A stretch of 64,000 nt of DNA from Leptospiraceae bacterium (GTDB lineage: Bacteria > Spirochaetota > Leptospiria > Leptospirales > Leptonemataceae). Of the stretch, positions 36,295 to 47,674 are shown one piece after another (the first letter of the stretch is position 1; each line of letters begins with the position of its first letter). Position numbers and translations under genes: made by a program. The stretch spans positions 372,001 to 436,000 of the forward strand of contig JANXCF010000002.1 in the NCBI GenBank assembly GCA_025059995.1, read 5' to 3'. Under the pieces are notes generated by a model. It was not told the origin of the DNA. It saw nothing but the letters and a program-made list of their open reading frames with translations, and ran no database searches.

Positions 36295-36975
36295 ATGATA
36301 AAGGACTCAGAGCTTTTGGTTTTGTTTGATTTTGATACCCTGATATACAACAAGAACAATGTTTGGAGGGTGGTTCATCCTTCGTTGGGGAGGGTTGGTG
36401 GGGCAGTGGACGTTTTGGTGGTATTGAATTTTTTTTTGCAGAATTTCGAAAAACCTCGCTTTGATCTTTTGGAGTATTACATTCCGTCAATATCGGATTT
36501 TCCTGTTTTTTCGGTTAAGGAAATACAAAATACTGAATGGAATTTGTTTCCCATTGGAAAATTACAAGAAGGTATTCTTCAACATAAAATCCGTGGAAGA
36601 AAAATGTATTTTATAACTTTGCTTAAAAATCCAAAAATCCAAGAAATTCTCTTTCATAAACTTTCTCATGTTTTAGAAGAAAATTTGTTTTGGCAAATTC
36701 CGTGGAAAGAATACTGGGTAAAACCCAGTATCAATCAAATCAAAAGCTACGAATTCCCTCAGTTTTTAAAATTGATTTTTATCAAGAAGTTGATCAAAAG
36801 ACTCAATCGCTACGAAAAAGAACAGCTTGATTTCGAAGTCAAATACAAAAGGATTTTTTACTATACGACCGATATAGAGATACTTCATTTGTTAAGGCAA
36901 TATTTTTTTGAACATTTAGAAGAATATGAATTCAAACATAAAACCGTAATTTCTTACTTAATTACAAAGACTTAG
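36295..36975 (+). CDS. Hypothetical protein
   Basis: A 226-residue soluble protein I do not recognise. It starts LLVLFDFDTLIY, then an HPSLGRVGGAVDVLVVLNFF segment, and ends in a basic, aromatic helical region (IKKLIKRLNRYEKEQ). The FDFDT start recalls the first motif of HAD phosphatases, but none of the later HAD motifs can be placed, so this is not claimed. No transmembrane segments. It is divergent from pth and abuts the convergent PEBP-family gene (stop codons adjacent). The antisense frame at 36083-36490 is unlikely to be real. Confidence 0.5.
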   Translation: MIKDSELLVLFDFDTLIYNKNNVWRVVHPSLGRVGGAVDVLVVLNFFLQNFEKPRFDLLEYYIPSISDFPVFSVKEIQNTEWNLFPIGKLQEGILQHKIRGRKMYFITLLKNPKIQEILFHKLSHVLEENLFWQIPWKEYWVKPSINQIKSYEFPQFLKLIFIKKLIKRLNRYEKEQLDFEVKYKRIFYYTTDIEILHLLRQYFFEHLEEYEFKHKTVISYLITKT

Positions 36976-37605
36976 TTATTTCTTTAGAAACTTTGGATTC
37001 AATGTGTAAGTTCCCATGATTTCGGAATAATCAAGCACATGACCTTCCATTGCGTTGAGGACATCATTTCCAAAGAACCTTCCACTCAAATTCAAAGAAG
37101 GAACATCCAATGCATAAACTTTAAAATAATAATGATGTATCAACTCATCATTCCAAGGTGGGCAAGGACCATCATAACCATAATAATCACCACCCAACTC
37201 AGCATGGTTGCCAAAAAAGTTTGTATAGTCATTGATACCGCGAATACCAAAAGAAGTTTTTTGCTCCCTCTTGCCTTTTGTTACTACGGCATCAGAGTCA
37301 GCACCTTCGGGGAGCTCCGTGATGGAAGGAGGAATATCAATCAATATCCAATGGAAAAAGTCAACCCTCTTTAACGAAATAGGAATGACTTTTCCTTCTT
37401 GGTTAACATCATCTGCCTTTGAGGGAACATCTTTATCAATACACAAAACTACAAAGGACTTTGTCTCTTTTGGGAAATCTATCCACTTTAGATGGGGACT
37501 TACATTTTTTCCAAAAACTACTTTTTCTTTTTCTGAGGGCACGCAAAAGGCATATTTTTCTGGAATACTATCTCCATGATTGAAGGAATAACTAATGAGC
37601 TTCAT
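36976..37605 (-). CDS. YbhB/YbcL-type PEBP (Raf kinase inhibitor-like) protein
   Basis: A 209-residue phosphatidylethanolamine-binding-protein family member. Conserved parts are ISPHLKW-like VSPHLKW, CIDKDVPS, the DFFHWILIDIP strand, YDGPCPPWND and HHYYFKVYALDV, which together form the anion-binding pocket. Bacterial members are cytoplasmic or periplasmic and mostly of unknown function; no signal peptide is present here. A GGAGGTGAT site precedes the ATG, the best ribosome site in this part of the window. It is slightly longer than typical YbhB because of a charged insertion near residues 65-75 (ADDVNQEGK). Confidence 0.9.
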   Translation of the reverse strand: MKLISYSFNHGDSIPEKYAFCVPSEKEKVVFGKNVSPHLKWIDFPKETKSFVVLCIDKDVPSKADDVNQEGKVIPISLKRVDFFHWILIDIPPSITELPEGADSDAVVTKGKREQKTSFGIRGINDYTNFFGNHAELGGDYYGYDGPCPPWNDELIHHYYFKVYALDVPSLNLSGRFFGNDVLNAMEGHVLDYSEIMGTYTLNPKFLKK

Positions 37606-37743
37606 ATCACCTCCATATAAAGTTTGTAAAGTTTGATTTTCCTAAAGCTTTTAAAGTAGCAAGTAGATTTTTTGATCTATGGCGTTAGCTAGTTTGGTAA
37701 AAAAGATTGTCTCAAGAATCTGGTGTCATTTACTTTATATAGA

Positions 37744-39510
37744 ATGAGAGATATTAAAAAAAGCATAATAATTCTTTTCGTTTTTGTTTATGGGATTCTT
37801 GTAATCTTTACTTTAGTTTCCGACCAGCAGTTTCGCTATTTTACTACAAAAGAAATCTCCCTTAACGACATGCAGATGTATTTACGTCTTTTTTCGGATG
37901 ATTCTAAAAAAGGACGTTATCCTGGAAGCAAAGAAATGGCAGATTTACAAACATGGTTGGTTTCAAAATACCAAGCTTTAGCAATCTATCCCATTTTTGA
38001 TGGGAAATACACAATGGAATTTTCTTTTCCAGGTAGGTATCAAAAGGTTCAAAATAGTTATATAAAAATCAAAGGTTGTGATGATTGTGTGCTTGAAGTA
38101 GAACCTATGCCTTTGGGGGCTAATGGTTCTTATGAAGGGAAGATTATTTACGGTGATTATTGTATCGAAGAAAACTTTGATTTGAGTCGTGCAATTAGAG
38201 AAAAAAACATCACCAAAACCAATGAATATATCGTGATTTGCAAACGATATGCTCCGGAAGAAGTGAAACAAAAATTCTCGAACGAAGCACAAAAACTCAT
38301 GTCTTTTGAACACAAATACAGCAACATCCAAAGATTGGGCTTTAAAGGAGTGATCTTTCTTAAAGAGGAGGGAGATCCCTTCCGATTGGAGCATGCCTTC
38401 TTTACAAAAAAAGGGTCTGCTTTTTCTGTATTCTTGGATGAAAAAAAATATAGCGAAATGATGCGAAAGATTACTACCCATTCTGAAATTGAAGTAAGTG
38501 TTCGTTTTGATAAAGAAACCCTTTTGGGGAAAAATATTGCTGCTTCCCTCAAGCCCCTACAAGAGAATCAAAAAATCATCATCATTGGAGCTCATTATGA
38601 TCATTTGGGTTTTGGTGTGCCTCAGTTTTCGATGGGACCAATGAATGAAATTTACAATGGTGCTGATGACAATGCTTCTGGAAATGTAGCCGTTTTGGAA
38701 TTGGCAGAGTATTTCTCAAAAGAATATGAAGAAAATCCTAAGATCATTCCTGAAGATTGGAATTTGGTTTTTATTCACTTTGATGGGGAAGAGTGGGGAT
38801 TGATTGGTTCAGATAAATTTGTGAATTCAAACTACCTTCCCAAAAAGACAGTGGCTATGTTTAATTTTGATATGGTTGGACGATATCGTGATTCTCTACA
38901 AATTCAGGGAAAAGATACAGGCGATACGATTTGGCAGAACTGGCTTGAGAAAACCATAGAAAACTTTACACAAAAAAATCCCCTCAAAGTAGTATATCTG
39001 AAAGGTGGAATAGGACCAAGTGATCATACCTCATTTTATAAAAAGAATATTTCTATCTTGTATTTTTTCACTGGGATTCATGAAGACTATCATAAGCCCA
39101 CAGATGACTTTCAAAAAATTAACTACGAAAAAATGGGGCTCATCGTTAATTTAGCAAAAGAGCTAATTTTGAATTTAGTAAACTTAGAGACTACACCTAC
39201 TTTTCAAAAGGCAAAGGATGAATCAGACACAAGAAGACATCAATATCGAGTTCGTTTAGGAATCATTCCAAAAAATTATTTCAATGGAGAAGGAATAGAG
39301 GTGGGTGGTTTCGTAGAAGGAGCTCCCATCCAAAAATCAGGAATCAAAGAAGGGGACATCATCATCCAAATTGAAGATAAAAAACTACAATCGATTTATG
39401 ATTTAATGGAGTTTCTCTCCCAAGCCGAACTAAAGAAAAAATACAAAATCTATTACAAACGAAATGGAGTAGTTTATCAAACCTACGCAGAACTCATGGG
39501 AAAAGACTAA
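37744..39510 (+). CDS. M28 family metallopeptidase with C-terminal PDZ domain
   Basis: A 588-residue zinc aminopeptidase-like protein. An N-terminal signal anchor (IIILFVFVYGILVIFTLV) places it in the periplasm. The M28 core runs from about 265 to 480, with zinc-ligand motifs in order: GAHYDHLG, NGADDNASG, FDGEEWG (catalytic Glu), NFDMVGR and the final His in HEDYHKPTDD. A PDZ domain follows at about 495-585 (LGIIPKNY, VGGFVEGAPIQKSGIKEGD), probably for substrate recognition or complex formation. An in-frame GTG seven codons upstream gives a longer form without a better ribosome site. It is divergent from the PEBP gene and abuts the AEC transporter gene end to end. Confidence 0.9.
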   Translation: MRDIKKSIIILFVFVYGILVIFTLVSDQQFRYFTTKEISLNDMQMYLRLFSDDSKKGRYPGSKEMADLQTWLVSKYQALAIYPIFDGKYTMEFSFPGRYQKVQNSYIKIKGCDDCVLEVEPMPLGANGSYEGKIIYGDYCIEENFDLSRAIREKNITKTNEYIVICKRYAPEEVKQKFSNEAQKLMSFEHKYSNIQRLGFKGVIFLKEEGDPFRLEHAFFTKKGSAFSVFLDEKKYSEMMRKITTHSEIEVSVRFDKETLLGKNIAASLKPLQENQKIIIIGAHYDHLGFGVPQFSMGPMNEIYNGADDNASGNVAVLELAEYFSKEYEENPKIIPEDWNLVFIHFDGEEWGLIGSDKFVNSNYLPKKTVAMFNFDMVGRYRDSLQIQGKDTGDTIWQNWLEKTIENFTQKNPLKVVYLKGGIGPSDHTSFYKKNISILYFFTGIHEDYHKPTDDFQKINYEKMGLIVNLAKELILNLVNLETTPTFQKAKDESDTRRHQYRVRLGIIPKNYFNGEGIEVGGFVEGAPIQKSGIKEGDIIIQIEDKKLQSIYDLMEFLSQAELKKKYKIYYKRNGVVYQTYAELMGKD

Positions 39511-40452
39511 TCAATGAAAAAAATACCAAAAAATTGGTGCTGTAAAAAATGACAAAGGAATTCCTAATGCGAGCATTAGAGCTACTAAAGACGGACGGAG
39601 TTGATAAGAAATAGCAACGATACCTCCCGTAATCATGGGACCCATAGCTGCTTCAAAAATCGCAATGTGATAGACTTCTTTGGAAATATCAAGTGGGGCA
39701 TACAAAATCACAATCAAAATGGGAGCTATCAGAAGTTTATAGAGAAGCCCAAAGATTAGATAGATTCCATCGTTTTTGATTTCGCTTAGTTTTAGCTGAA
39801 ATCCAACGGAAAATAATGCCAAAGGTGGCAGGGTACTACCGAGTTGAAGAAGTACATTTTTCAACCAATCAGGATAAGGGAAGGGACGTAAAATCAAAGT
39901 AATCATCAACACAAAAAACGGTGGGAAAAACAAAATCCGTTTGGTGATGCTTATGAAGTCTTGGGTTTGATGTTCTGTATGAATGGGGGTATACTTCATA
40001 GCAATCCATAGTCCCAAAGTAGATAGCATGAAGAATGTTCCTCCTTGATCGGCGATGAGCCCATAACCAAGAAATTCCTTTCCGTAAAAAGCTTCGATCA
40101 TGGGAAGTCCTACGAAAGAAGTATTCCCCAAGCCAGAAGTTAAGATAAGTCCACCAGTTGTAGGTTTATCCCAACGAAAAAGTTTCGCAAAAGTATTCAT
40201 GGTCAAAATACCAAAAGCGAAAACAATCCAAGGCATAAAAATCAAAGCAATCAAAGAAAACTGAAATGGAACCTCATGAATATGATATAGTATCAATGAA
40301 GGAAGGGAAATATAAATAATAAAGGCATTCAAAACCTTTGGGGTTTCTATGGGGAATGTGATTTGGGATTTCTTCGAATAAGAAGATTCACTCCATCTTC
40401 GAAATAGAATTCCTAATAAAAAGCTTACGATAATCAAAATGATGTTGGACAT
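39511..40452 (-). CDS. AEC family transporter
   Basis: A 313-residue inner-membrane protein with about ten helices and the auxin-efflux-carrier layout: two five-helix halves, the first with GLGNTSFVGLP and YGLIADQGG, the second with LFSVGFQL and a late GPMITGG segment. Bacterial AEC proteins export or take up dicarboxylates, amino acids or similar anions; the substrate here is unknown. AAGGTAG precedes the ATG. It is divergent from fmt across 51 bases and convergent with the M28 peptidase, where the two stop codons abut. Confidence 0.88.
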   Translation of the reverse strand: MSNIILIIVSFLLGILFRRWSESSYSKKSQITFPIETPKVLNAFIIYISLPSLILYHIHEVPFQFSLIALIFMPWIVFAFGILTMNTFAKLFRWDKPTTGGLILTSGLGNTSFVGLPMIEAFYGKEFLGYGLIADQGGTFFMLSTLGLWIAMKYTPIHTEHQTQDFISITKRILFFPPFFVLMITLILRPFPYPDWLKNVLLQLGSTLPPLALFSVGFQLKLSEIKNDGIYLIFGLLYKLLIAPILIVILYAPLDISKEVYHIAIFEAAMGPMITGGIVAISYQLRPSLVALMLALGIPLSFFTAPIFWYFFH

Positions 40453-40503
40453 GTTTCTACCTTTTTCGGTTTTCTATCGTCGAAAAGAAAAAAATTTGGC
40501 AAT

Positions 40504-41484
40504 GTGGATGTTTGTTATTTTGGAACACCTGATTATTCTCGAGCTCTGCTTTGGGAATTATCAAAACACCATCGAATCGTTTGTGTGATTTCAAATCCTG
40601 ATTCTATATCCGACCGAAGTCGAAAGTGGAAACCTTCTCCGGTTTCAGAATTAGCATTAGAACAAGGATGGAAATTACTTCGACCTCAAAAACTCAAGGA
40701 CCCAGAATTTTTAGAAGAATTTTTCTCCAACAAATATGATATTGGGATTGTATTCTCTTATGGAAAGATTTTACCAAAAGAACTTTTAGAGATCCCCAAA
40801 TATGGGATTTTGAATCTCCATGGTTCTTTGTTGCCGGATCTTCGTGGAGCTTCGCCTTTACAAACTGCCATCATGAAAGGTTATACAAAAAGTGGATGGA
40901 CCTTACAAAAGGTTTCAGAAAAAATGGATGAGGGGGATATTGTAGCTCAAGTGGCTTTCGAAATCCAAGAAGAAGAAACCACGGGCGAACTCTTACAAAG
41001 GGTCCTTCCATTGGGGATTGAATTGGTTTTGGAGGTTTTAGGAGATTTGGAACGCTATCTTCTTAAATCCAGAAAGCAGGATCCAAGCTTAGCAACTTAT
41101 TGTTATAAAATCACAGATGAAGTAAGTCGAATTGATTGGAAGAAATCTTCTCAAGAAATCCATAATTTGATTCGAGCTCTCAATCCAAACCCAATCGCCC
41201 ATACAACACTAAAAAAGCATGATTCTCAAGAAATCTTTCCCATAAAGATTTATCGTTCTCGATGGAAGATGGAACCAGAAATCCAAAGACTTTTAGAACC
41301 CCATTCTCATGACGAAGAAGGAAAAATTGTTTTTTTGAAGTATCAAAAAAAGAATCGAATTTTTGTGAAGACAAGTGATGGATGGATAGAAATATTGGAA
41401 TTACAATATCCTAATAAAAAAATTCTTAATGCCCATGATTTCGTGAATGGAAAATTCATCCAAGAAGGAGAAAAATTTATATGA
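40504..41484 (+). CDS. fmt: Methionyl-tRNA formyltransferase
   Basis: Formylates initiator Met-tRNA. The protein is 326 residues and starts at GTG. That start is required because the conserved first strand begins at once (DVCYFGTPDYS), and the nearby ATG at 40502 is in another frame. The catalytic residues are Asn104 and His106 in NLHGSLLPDLRGASP and Asp142 in MDEGDI, matching Asn108, His110 and Asp146 of E. coli. A C-terminal OB-like domain begins near residue 205. The stop overlaps the next ATG by four bases (ATGA), coupling it to the PASTA-domain gene. I recall this gene order from Leptospira genomes. Confidence 0.95.
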   Translation: MDVCYFGTPDYSRALLWELSKHHRIVCVISNPDSISDRSRKWKPSPVSELALEQGWKLLRPQKLKDPEFLEEFFSNKYDIGIVFSYGKILPKELLEIPKYGILNLHGSLLPDLRGASPLQTAIMKGYTKSGWTLQKVSEKMDEGDIVAQVAFEIQEEETTGELLQRVLPLGIELVLEVLGDLERYLLKSRKQDPSLATYCYKITDEVSRIDWKKSSQEIHNLIRALNPNPIAHTTLKKHDSQEIFPIKIYRSRWKMEPEIQRLLEPHSHDEEGKIVFLKYQKKNRIFVKTSDGWIEILELQYPNKKILNAHDFVNGKFIQEGEKFI

Positions 41485-42479
41485 AAGAAATACTCAAAAA
41501 CTTTATCAAACAATACTTAGTGTTGTATTTGGTGTTGTTTCTTTTGTTTTTTGTAGTGGTTTATTTGATTTTGTTTTTTAAGATGTTTTCTATTGAAAGC
41601 TACATCATGCCAAGTTTGGTAGGGAAGTATTATATTGATGTTCACAACGAAGTCTCGAAGTACCAGCTCAATGTGGAATTAAGAAAGGTTTACATTCAAG
41701 AAAAGCCAGAAGGAATCATCCTACAACAAAACATCATGCCAGGGGAAAACATCAAACCCAAAGATAAATTGGTTTTAGTAGTGAATTCTTATGAAGCTTT
41801 GCTAACTATGCCTCATGTAGAAGAACTTACTTTGAATAATGCTATGGAAGTTTTATCCACAATCCCTTATGATGAAGATGTTTATCAATTGGAAGTAGCA
41901 AAGATACTTTATGTTTATACCGAAGATAAATCCGACAATATAGTTTTGTATCAATATCCAGCACCTGGAACAAAAGTCAAAATCAACACTAAAGTGTTTT
42001 TGATTGTATCCTCAAAAGAACAAACTGAAACCGTTCCCCTCGAAGAACTAAAAAAATTAGATTTAGGGATTGTATCCCAGTATTTGGTTTTAAAGCAAAT
42101 TCCGTATTTAGTCAAAGAAATCATAACTCCAAAAACAAGCAAAGAGAATGGCAGAATTCATGAGATTCGTGTAGTGAACGATATTTATGAAGTCGAAGTG
42201 TATTATCGAAAGAAGAAACATAGTTTTTTCTCGGATTATGAATTGGTCTCTTTTCGTTTTCCTCGAGAAGAAACATGTGATTTGTATCATTCCCCACAGA
42301 GTTTAGAAAATATAGAAGATATAGAGAGAACCAGAAAAATTTGGTTTTCTCGTCCTAACATCTTTCGAGAAAGAAAATTGGATTTGTTATTCTATCGAAG
42401 TGGAAATTCGCATCTCTATCTGATTTGCAACGAAAAGATCGTTTGGAAAAAAGTTAAAAAGCCTGATTATTCTATTTAA
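41481..42479 (+). CDS. PASTA-domain membrane protein
   Basis: A 332-residue protein with one N-terminal transmembrane helix (VLYLVLFLLFFVVVYLILFF) and a periplasmic part with two clear PASTA repeats (about 43-102 and 108-177) and a probable third (180-243). Landmarks are MPSLVGKYY, IMPGENIKPKDKLVLVV and PAPGTKVKINTKVFLIV. PASTA domains bind muropeptides or lipid II in kinases and penicillin-binding proteins, but neither a kinase nor a transpeptidase domain is present. It overlaps fmt by four bases and converges with the DUF2231 gene, sharing TTAA at the stops. A cell-wall sensing or adaptor role is inferred. Confidence 0.85.
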   Translation: MKEILKNFIKQYLVLYLVLFLLFFVVVYLILFFKMFSIESYIMPSLVGKYYIDVHNEVSKYQLNVELRKVYIQEKPEGIILQQNIMPGENIKPKDKLVLVVNSYEALLTMPHVEELTLNNAMEVLSTIPYDEDVYQLEVAKILYVYTEDKSDNIVLYQYPAPGTKVKINTKVFLIVSSKEQTETVPLEELKKLDLGIVSQYLVLKQIPYLVKEIITPKTSKENGRIHEIRVVNDIYEVEVYYRKKKHSFFSDYELVSFRFPREETCDLYHSPQSLENIEDIERTRKIWFSRPNIFRERKLDLLFYRSGNSHLYLICNEKIVWKKVKKPDYSI

Positions 42480-43132
42480 TCTTTATCTTTTTTTTCATGC
42501 TTTTCGTGCTTTTCATGTTTATCATGTGAATCTTCTTTATGAGGTATATTCTCCTGTTTTTCTTTTGTTGATTCGTTGGTTTTGAACTGCGAATGATATT
42601 CTTCTATCAGGACCTTTCGAAAGTAGGGTGCATCTAATTCATAAACAATTTTTCCACCTAAGTATCCTGTAATCAAGACCAGTCCCACTGCTATAAAAGA
42701 CATCACGAGGGATAAGATTCTCATTAAGAAGTGAAATCCAATTTTGCTGTGTCCAAGAAAAATTATTGCTAAAAGAAAAATAGAAAACACAAACAAACTT
42801 TCGGCAAAGACTTCGTGTTGTTCAATCGTTTGCTTTAAGTAAGGACTATGTTGAAGAAGTTCATTCTCAATATCTCCTGAATAAAGTGAAAAATAAAGAA
42901 AGATCAAGTTGATAACTTGCAGAATTATGATGAAGTTCCAAAGGAGCTGGGACTTATCCCCGAAGACATTTTTTTTCACAAGGATAAGTATAGCTAAAAT
43001 AAAAAATGGCAAAAGCAAAGTCAATACAATAGGAAAATGAACAATTACAGGATGAAAGGGAGTATCGCTTGGGATATTTTTGAGCTTAATATAGGCTTCT
43101 TGGGCTTGGAGAAATATAAACAAAGTATTCAT
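42476..43132 (-). CDS. DUF2231-type membrane protein with His/Lys-rich tail
   Basis: A 218-residue integral membrane protein with four predicted helices. HPVIVHFPIVL in the first helix and TGYLGGKIVYE after the fourth are the paired signatures of DUF2231, a family often found beside haem or cytochrome genes and carrying histidines in the membrane. The last about 35 residues are a soluble tail rich in His, Lys, Glu and Asp (HKEDSHDKHEKHEKHEKK), encoded by a short 9-base tandem repeat, which could bind divalent metals. Function unknown. No ribosome site is clear. It lies 40 bases downstream of purA on the same strand. Confidence 0.72.
   Translation of the reverse strand: MNTLFIFLQAQEAYIKLKNIPSDTPFHPVIVHFPIVLTLLLPFFILAILILVKKNVFGDKSQLLWNFIIILQVINLIFLYFSLYSGDIENELLQHSPYLKQTIEQHEVFAESLFVFSIFLLAIIFLGHSKIGFHFLMRILSLVMSFIAVGLVLITGYLGGKIVYELDAPYFRKVLIEEYHSQFKTNESTKEKQENIPHKEDSHDKHEKHEKHEKKDKD
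42496..42526. repeat. 9-base imperfect tandem repeat
   Basis: About 3.4 copies of a 9-base unit (catgctttt, cgtgctttt, catgtttat, catg) inside the DUF2231 gene. They encode repeated His-Glu-Lys triplets in the C-terminal tail, and repeat number could vary without shifting the frame. Confidence 0.7.
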
Positions 43133-43172
43133 AATAGCATGGTTTTTATTTGTTTATTTCAATGCAAGGATT

Positions 43173-45421
<2,249 letters not shown>

Positions 45422-45504
45422 TCGCTCTCAATTTTTTGAGCATTAGAAAAAAATCAATAGAATTTCTCTTGATAGGTTTTGACTTTCCGATAATACAAAT
45501 AATT

Positions 45505-46518
45505 ATGAAAAAGTTTCTTTTGTTTTTGGTTATTGGTATTGTCGTGATTTTGTTTCTTCTATTGGGAGTTCTTCTTCCGGTTTATTTTATATACCAAAAT
45601 GGGAAAGGATTTATTGCTGAAATCCAAGAGCAAACCAAACAAAGGGCTTATGAAATCGCTATTGCTTTGGATACCATGAGTGGGGAGAGTTTTTACTATG
45701 ATAACTTTATTTCTCTTAGTAATGTGATGGCAAAAGTAATTGAGTACAGCAATCAAAGGGATGATCCTTTTAGAATTAAAGAAATCTTCTTGTTGGATAA
45801 TCAAGGAAATCTAATAGCCCATAATAATATTGTCAAAGTTGCGAAGTCCTTTCAGCCGAAATACGAAAAAGAAACCTTTCGATGGGATGAAGTTCGCTTT
45901 CAGGGTAATCCCGTAGAGCTCAAAATCACGGGCTTTGCAAAGTTGGAATTACCCGAAGAATTCGCTCTTTACGAAAAGATACTCTTTTTTGTTCCAGTCA
46001 GAAAGATAGTTGAAAATAGTTTAAAAAAGCATCTTCCTGAACTTTTGGCAAATGAATATCACATCATTACCTCTGTTTATCCACCGGATGAAGTATTACC
46101 CAAAGCAACGTTGCATATTTTGATACAAAATCAAGGGATACAAAAAGTAACATCTTACTGGTTCGGGGAATTGTTGAAAAACTTTATGATCTTTTTGGGG
46201 ATTTTTGTCATAGTTTTATTGAGTATGATAACTTTTTTTATTTTGAAAATGGTACCTAAGCCCACAGATGATGATACAAAACAAAATCAAGCCAAAAAAG
46301 AACCAACTTACGAAGAAGAGGAATTGCCATTAGAACCCATTAAAGTAGAAGACATCGATACTGACAAAGATTTAGAAAAAGAAAAAAAAGAAGTCAGTAT
46401 GAGCTCTAAAGTCATTCCTTTTGAAGAAGCCCAAAAACTAAAAATAGAAAAAGAAAAAAAAGAAGAAAAATTTCCAACAATAAACGAAAATATAATGGAT
46501 GCAGTACCCTTAGAGTAG
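45505..46518 (+). CDS. Two-helix membrane protein with periplasmic sensor-like domain
   Basis: A 337-residue protein with a transmembrane helix at 4-30, a periplasmic domain of about 190 residues, a second helix at 226-248 and a highly charged cytoplasmic tail (250-337, rich in Lys, Glu and Asp). The periplasmic part includes a strand pair of the type IKEIFLLDNQGNLIAHNN, like Cache-family sensors. No kinase, HAMP or cyclase domain follows, so the tail must act by protein contact if it signals at all. The frame continues upstream to a TTG without a ribosome site; the ATG at 45505 fits the membrane signal. The next gene starts seven bases later. Confidence 0.68.
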   Translation: MKKFLLFLVIGIVVILFLLLGVLLPVYFIYQNGKGFIAEIQEQTKQRAYEIAIALDTMSGESFYYDNFISLSNVMAKVIEYSNQRDDPFRIKEIFLLDNQGNLIAHNNIVKVAKSFQPKYEKETFRWDEVRFQGNPVELKITGFAKLELPEEFALYEKILFFVPVRKIVENSLKKHLPELLANEYHIITSVYPPDEVLPKATLHILIQNQGIQKVTSYWFGELLKNFMIFLGIFVIVLLSMITFFILKMVPKPTDDDTKQNQAKKEPTYEEEELPLEPIKVEDIDTDKDLEKEKKEVSMSSKVIPFEEAQKLKIEKEKKEEKFPTINENIMDAVPLE

Positions 46519-46525
46519 GAGAACT

Positions 46526-47674
46526 ATGGGAAATCAAACCATTCAAGATATTCTCGCAAATCGAGTGGCGTTTTTGACTCTTAAAGGGGATCTACGAAAT
46601 GGCAATGCCTTGTCTTTTAAAAAAAGCATCTTTCATCTACCGGAAAATAAAGATTTTTTGATTTTGGATTTGACGAATTTAAATTCTATCTCAGGAGAAG
46701 GCATTAAGGTTTTTGTTGAGAGCATTAAGTATTTCAAAAAAAAAAATGGAACCATTGTAGGGATACAACCCAAAGAGGAAGTTTATCTACTCCTGAGATT
46801 TTTACAGCTACTGCCTTATATTAAACTGGTTGGTAGCTACGAAGAAGCGAAAGAATATATCGTATCGCAACTACAAACCACAAAAACTCAAACCTTCAAC
46901 ATTGAAGAAAAACATTGGGATGAGATTTTTCAAAAAATTGAGGATTTAAAGACCAATCTCACCAATGCCATAGCCATACAAGAAGAAACTTCGAATTCCC
47001 CATCAAACCCAAAATCTCAAGAGACCAACAAGCAACAAGAAGATCATTACGTTGAAGTCAAAATCTTAAATGAATTTACAAAAAGGCAGGAAGAGTCCAT
47101 AAAACAGCTCGAAGGTTTAAAAGAAAACATTCACAATATCAAAGATCAGCTTCAGAAAATCACTCAACGTTTGGACAAACAAGAATCACCAAACCAACAA
47201 AAAGAATTGATCAATCACATAAACAGTAAAATCCAAGAAATCAAATCCTACAATGAATTTCATTTTCGGGAATTCCAAATTCAGTTAAACCAACTCAAGG
47301 AAAATCAGAAGAACTTCGACGAAACCCTCACTTCGATTAAAAACGAACTACAAGAAGTCAAACAAGCAATCCAATCAGTCAAAGTAGAAAAAGTAGAAAA
47401 ACTTGAATCCAATGTAAAAACAGACCTGCAAAAAGAATTCAAAGAACTACAGAAAACCAATAAAGAAGAACCCAAAGTACAAGGCGAAACCCCCAAAACC
47501 GAAACCCCTCCGAAAAAAGAAATCAAAAGAATTGATGGTTATATCATAATTCGGTGTCAAAACTGTGGTCAATTACTACGAGTCTATCAAGAAGGAAAAC
47601 ACCTTTGTCCCAAATGTAAGTCCGAGTTTATGGTTTTACCAAAAGGTGAGGTAAAATTTTTTGAACCTTTGTGA
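46526..47674 (+). CDS. STAS domain, coiled-coil and zinc-ribbon protein
   Basis: A 382-residue cytoplasmic protein of three parts. Residues 1-115 form a STAS (anti-anti-sigma-like) domain (FLILDLTNLNSISGEGIKVF). In the usual D-S-S-G phosphosite the residues are Ser54-Ile55-Ser56-Gly57, so the phosphorylatable serine is replaced by Ile. Residues about 120-330 are a long, charged, partly Gln-rich coiled coil. Residues about 340-375 form a zinc ribbon with two CxxC pairs (CQNCG and CPKCK). TAGGAG precedes the ATG. Its stop overlaps the murJ GTG start by four bases. I know no named family with this combination; a scaffold linking the upstream membrane protein to MurJ is inferred. Confidence 0.72.
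   Translation: MGNQTIQDILANRVAFLTLKGDLRNGNALSFKKSIFHLPENKDFLILDLTNLNSISGEGIKVFVESIKYFKKKNGTIVGIQPKEEVYLLLRFLQLLPYIKLVGSYEEAKEYIVSQLQTTKTQTFNIEEKHWDEIFQKIEDLKTNLTNAIAIQEETSNSPSNPKSQETNKQQEDHYVEVKILNEFTKRQEESIKQLEGLKENIHNIKDQLQKITQRLDKQESPNQQKELINHINSKIQEIKSYNEFHFREFQIQLNQLKENQKNFDETLTSIKNELQEVKQAIQSVKVEKVEKLESNVKTDLQKEFKELQKTNKEEPKVQGETPKTETPPKKEIKRIDGYIIIRCQNCGQLLRVYQEGKHLCPKCKSEFMVLPKGEVKFFEPL

Noticed and set aside
36083-36490. 135-codon minus-strand open frame rich in Pro, Ser and Lys
   Set aside because: Overlaps pth in another frame and the hypothetical gene on the other strand; its product looks like translated noncoding sequence.
36976-37605. Two plus-strand frames (37039-37374 and 37232-37579) over the PEBP gene
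   Set aside because: Both are antisense to a conserved gene with a strong ribosome site and show no protein-like features.
37978-38481. 167-codon minus-strand open frame
   Set aside because: Antisense to the M28 peptidase, whose motifs are conserved here; the reverse product is low-complexity and Phe/Cys-rich.
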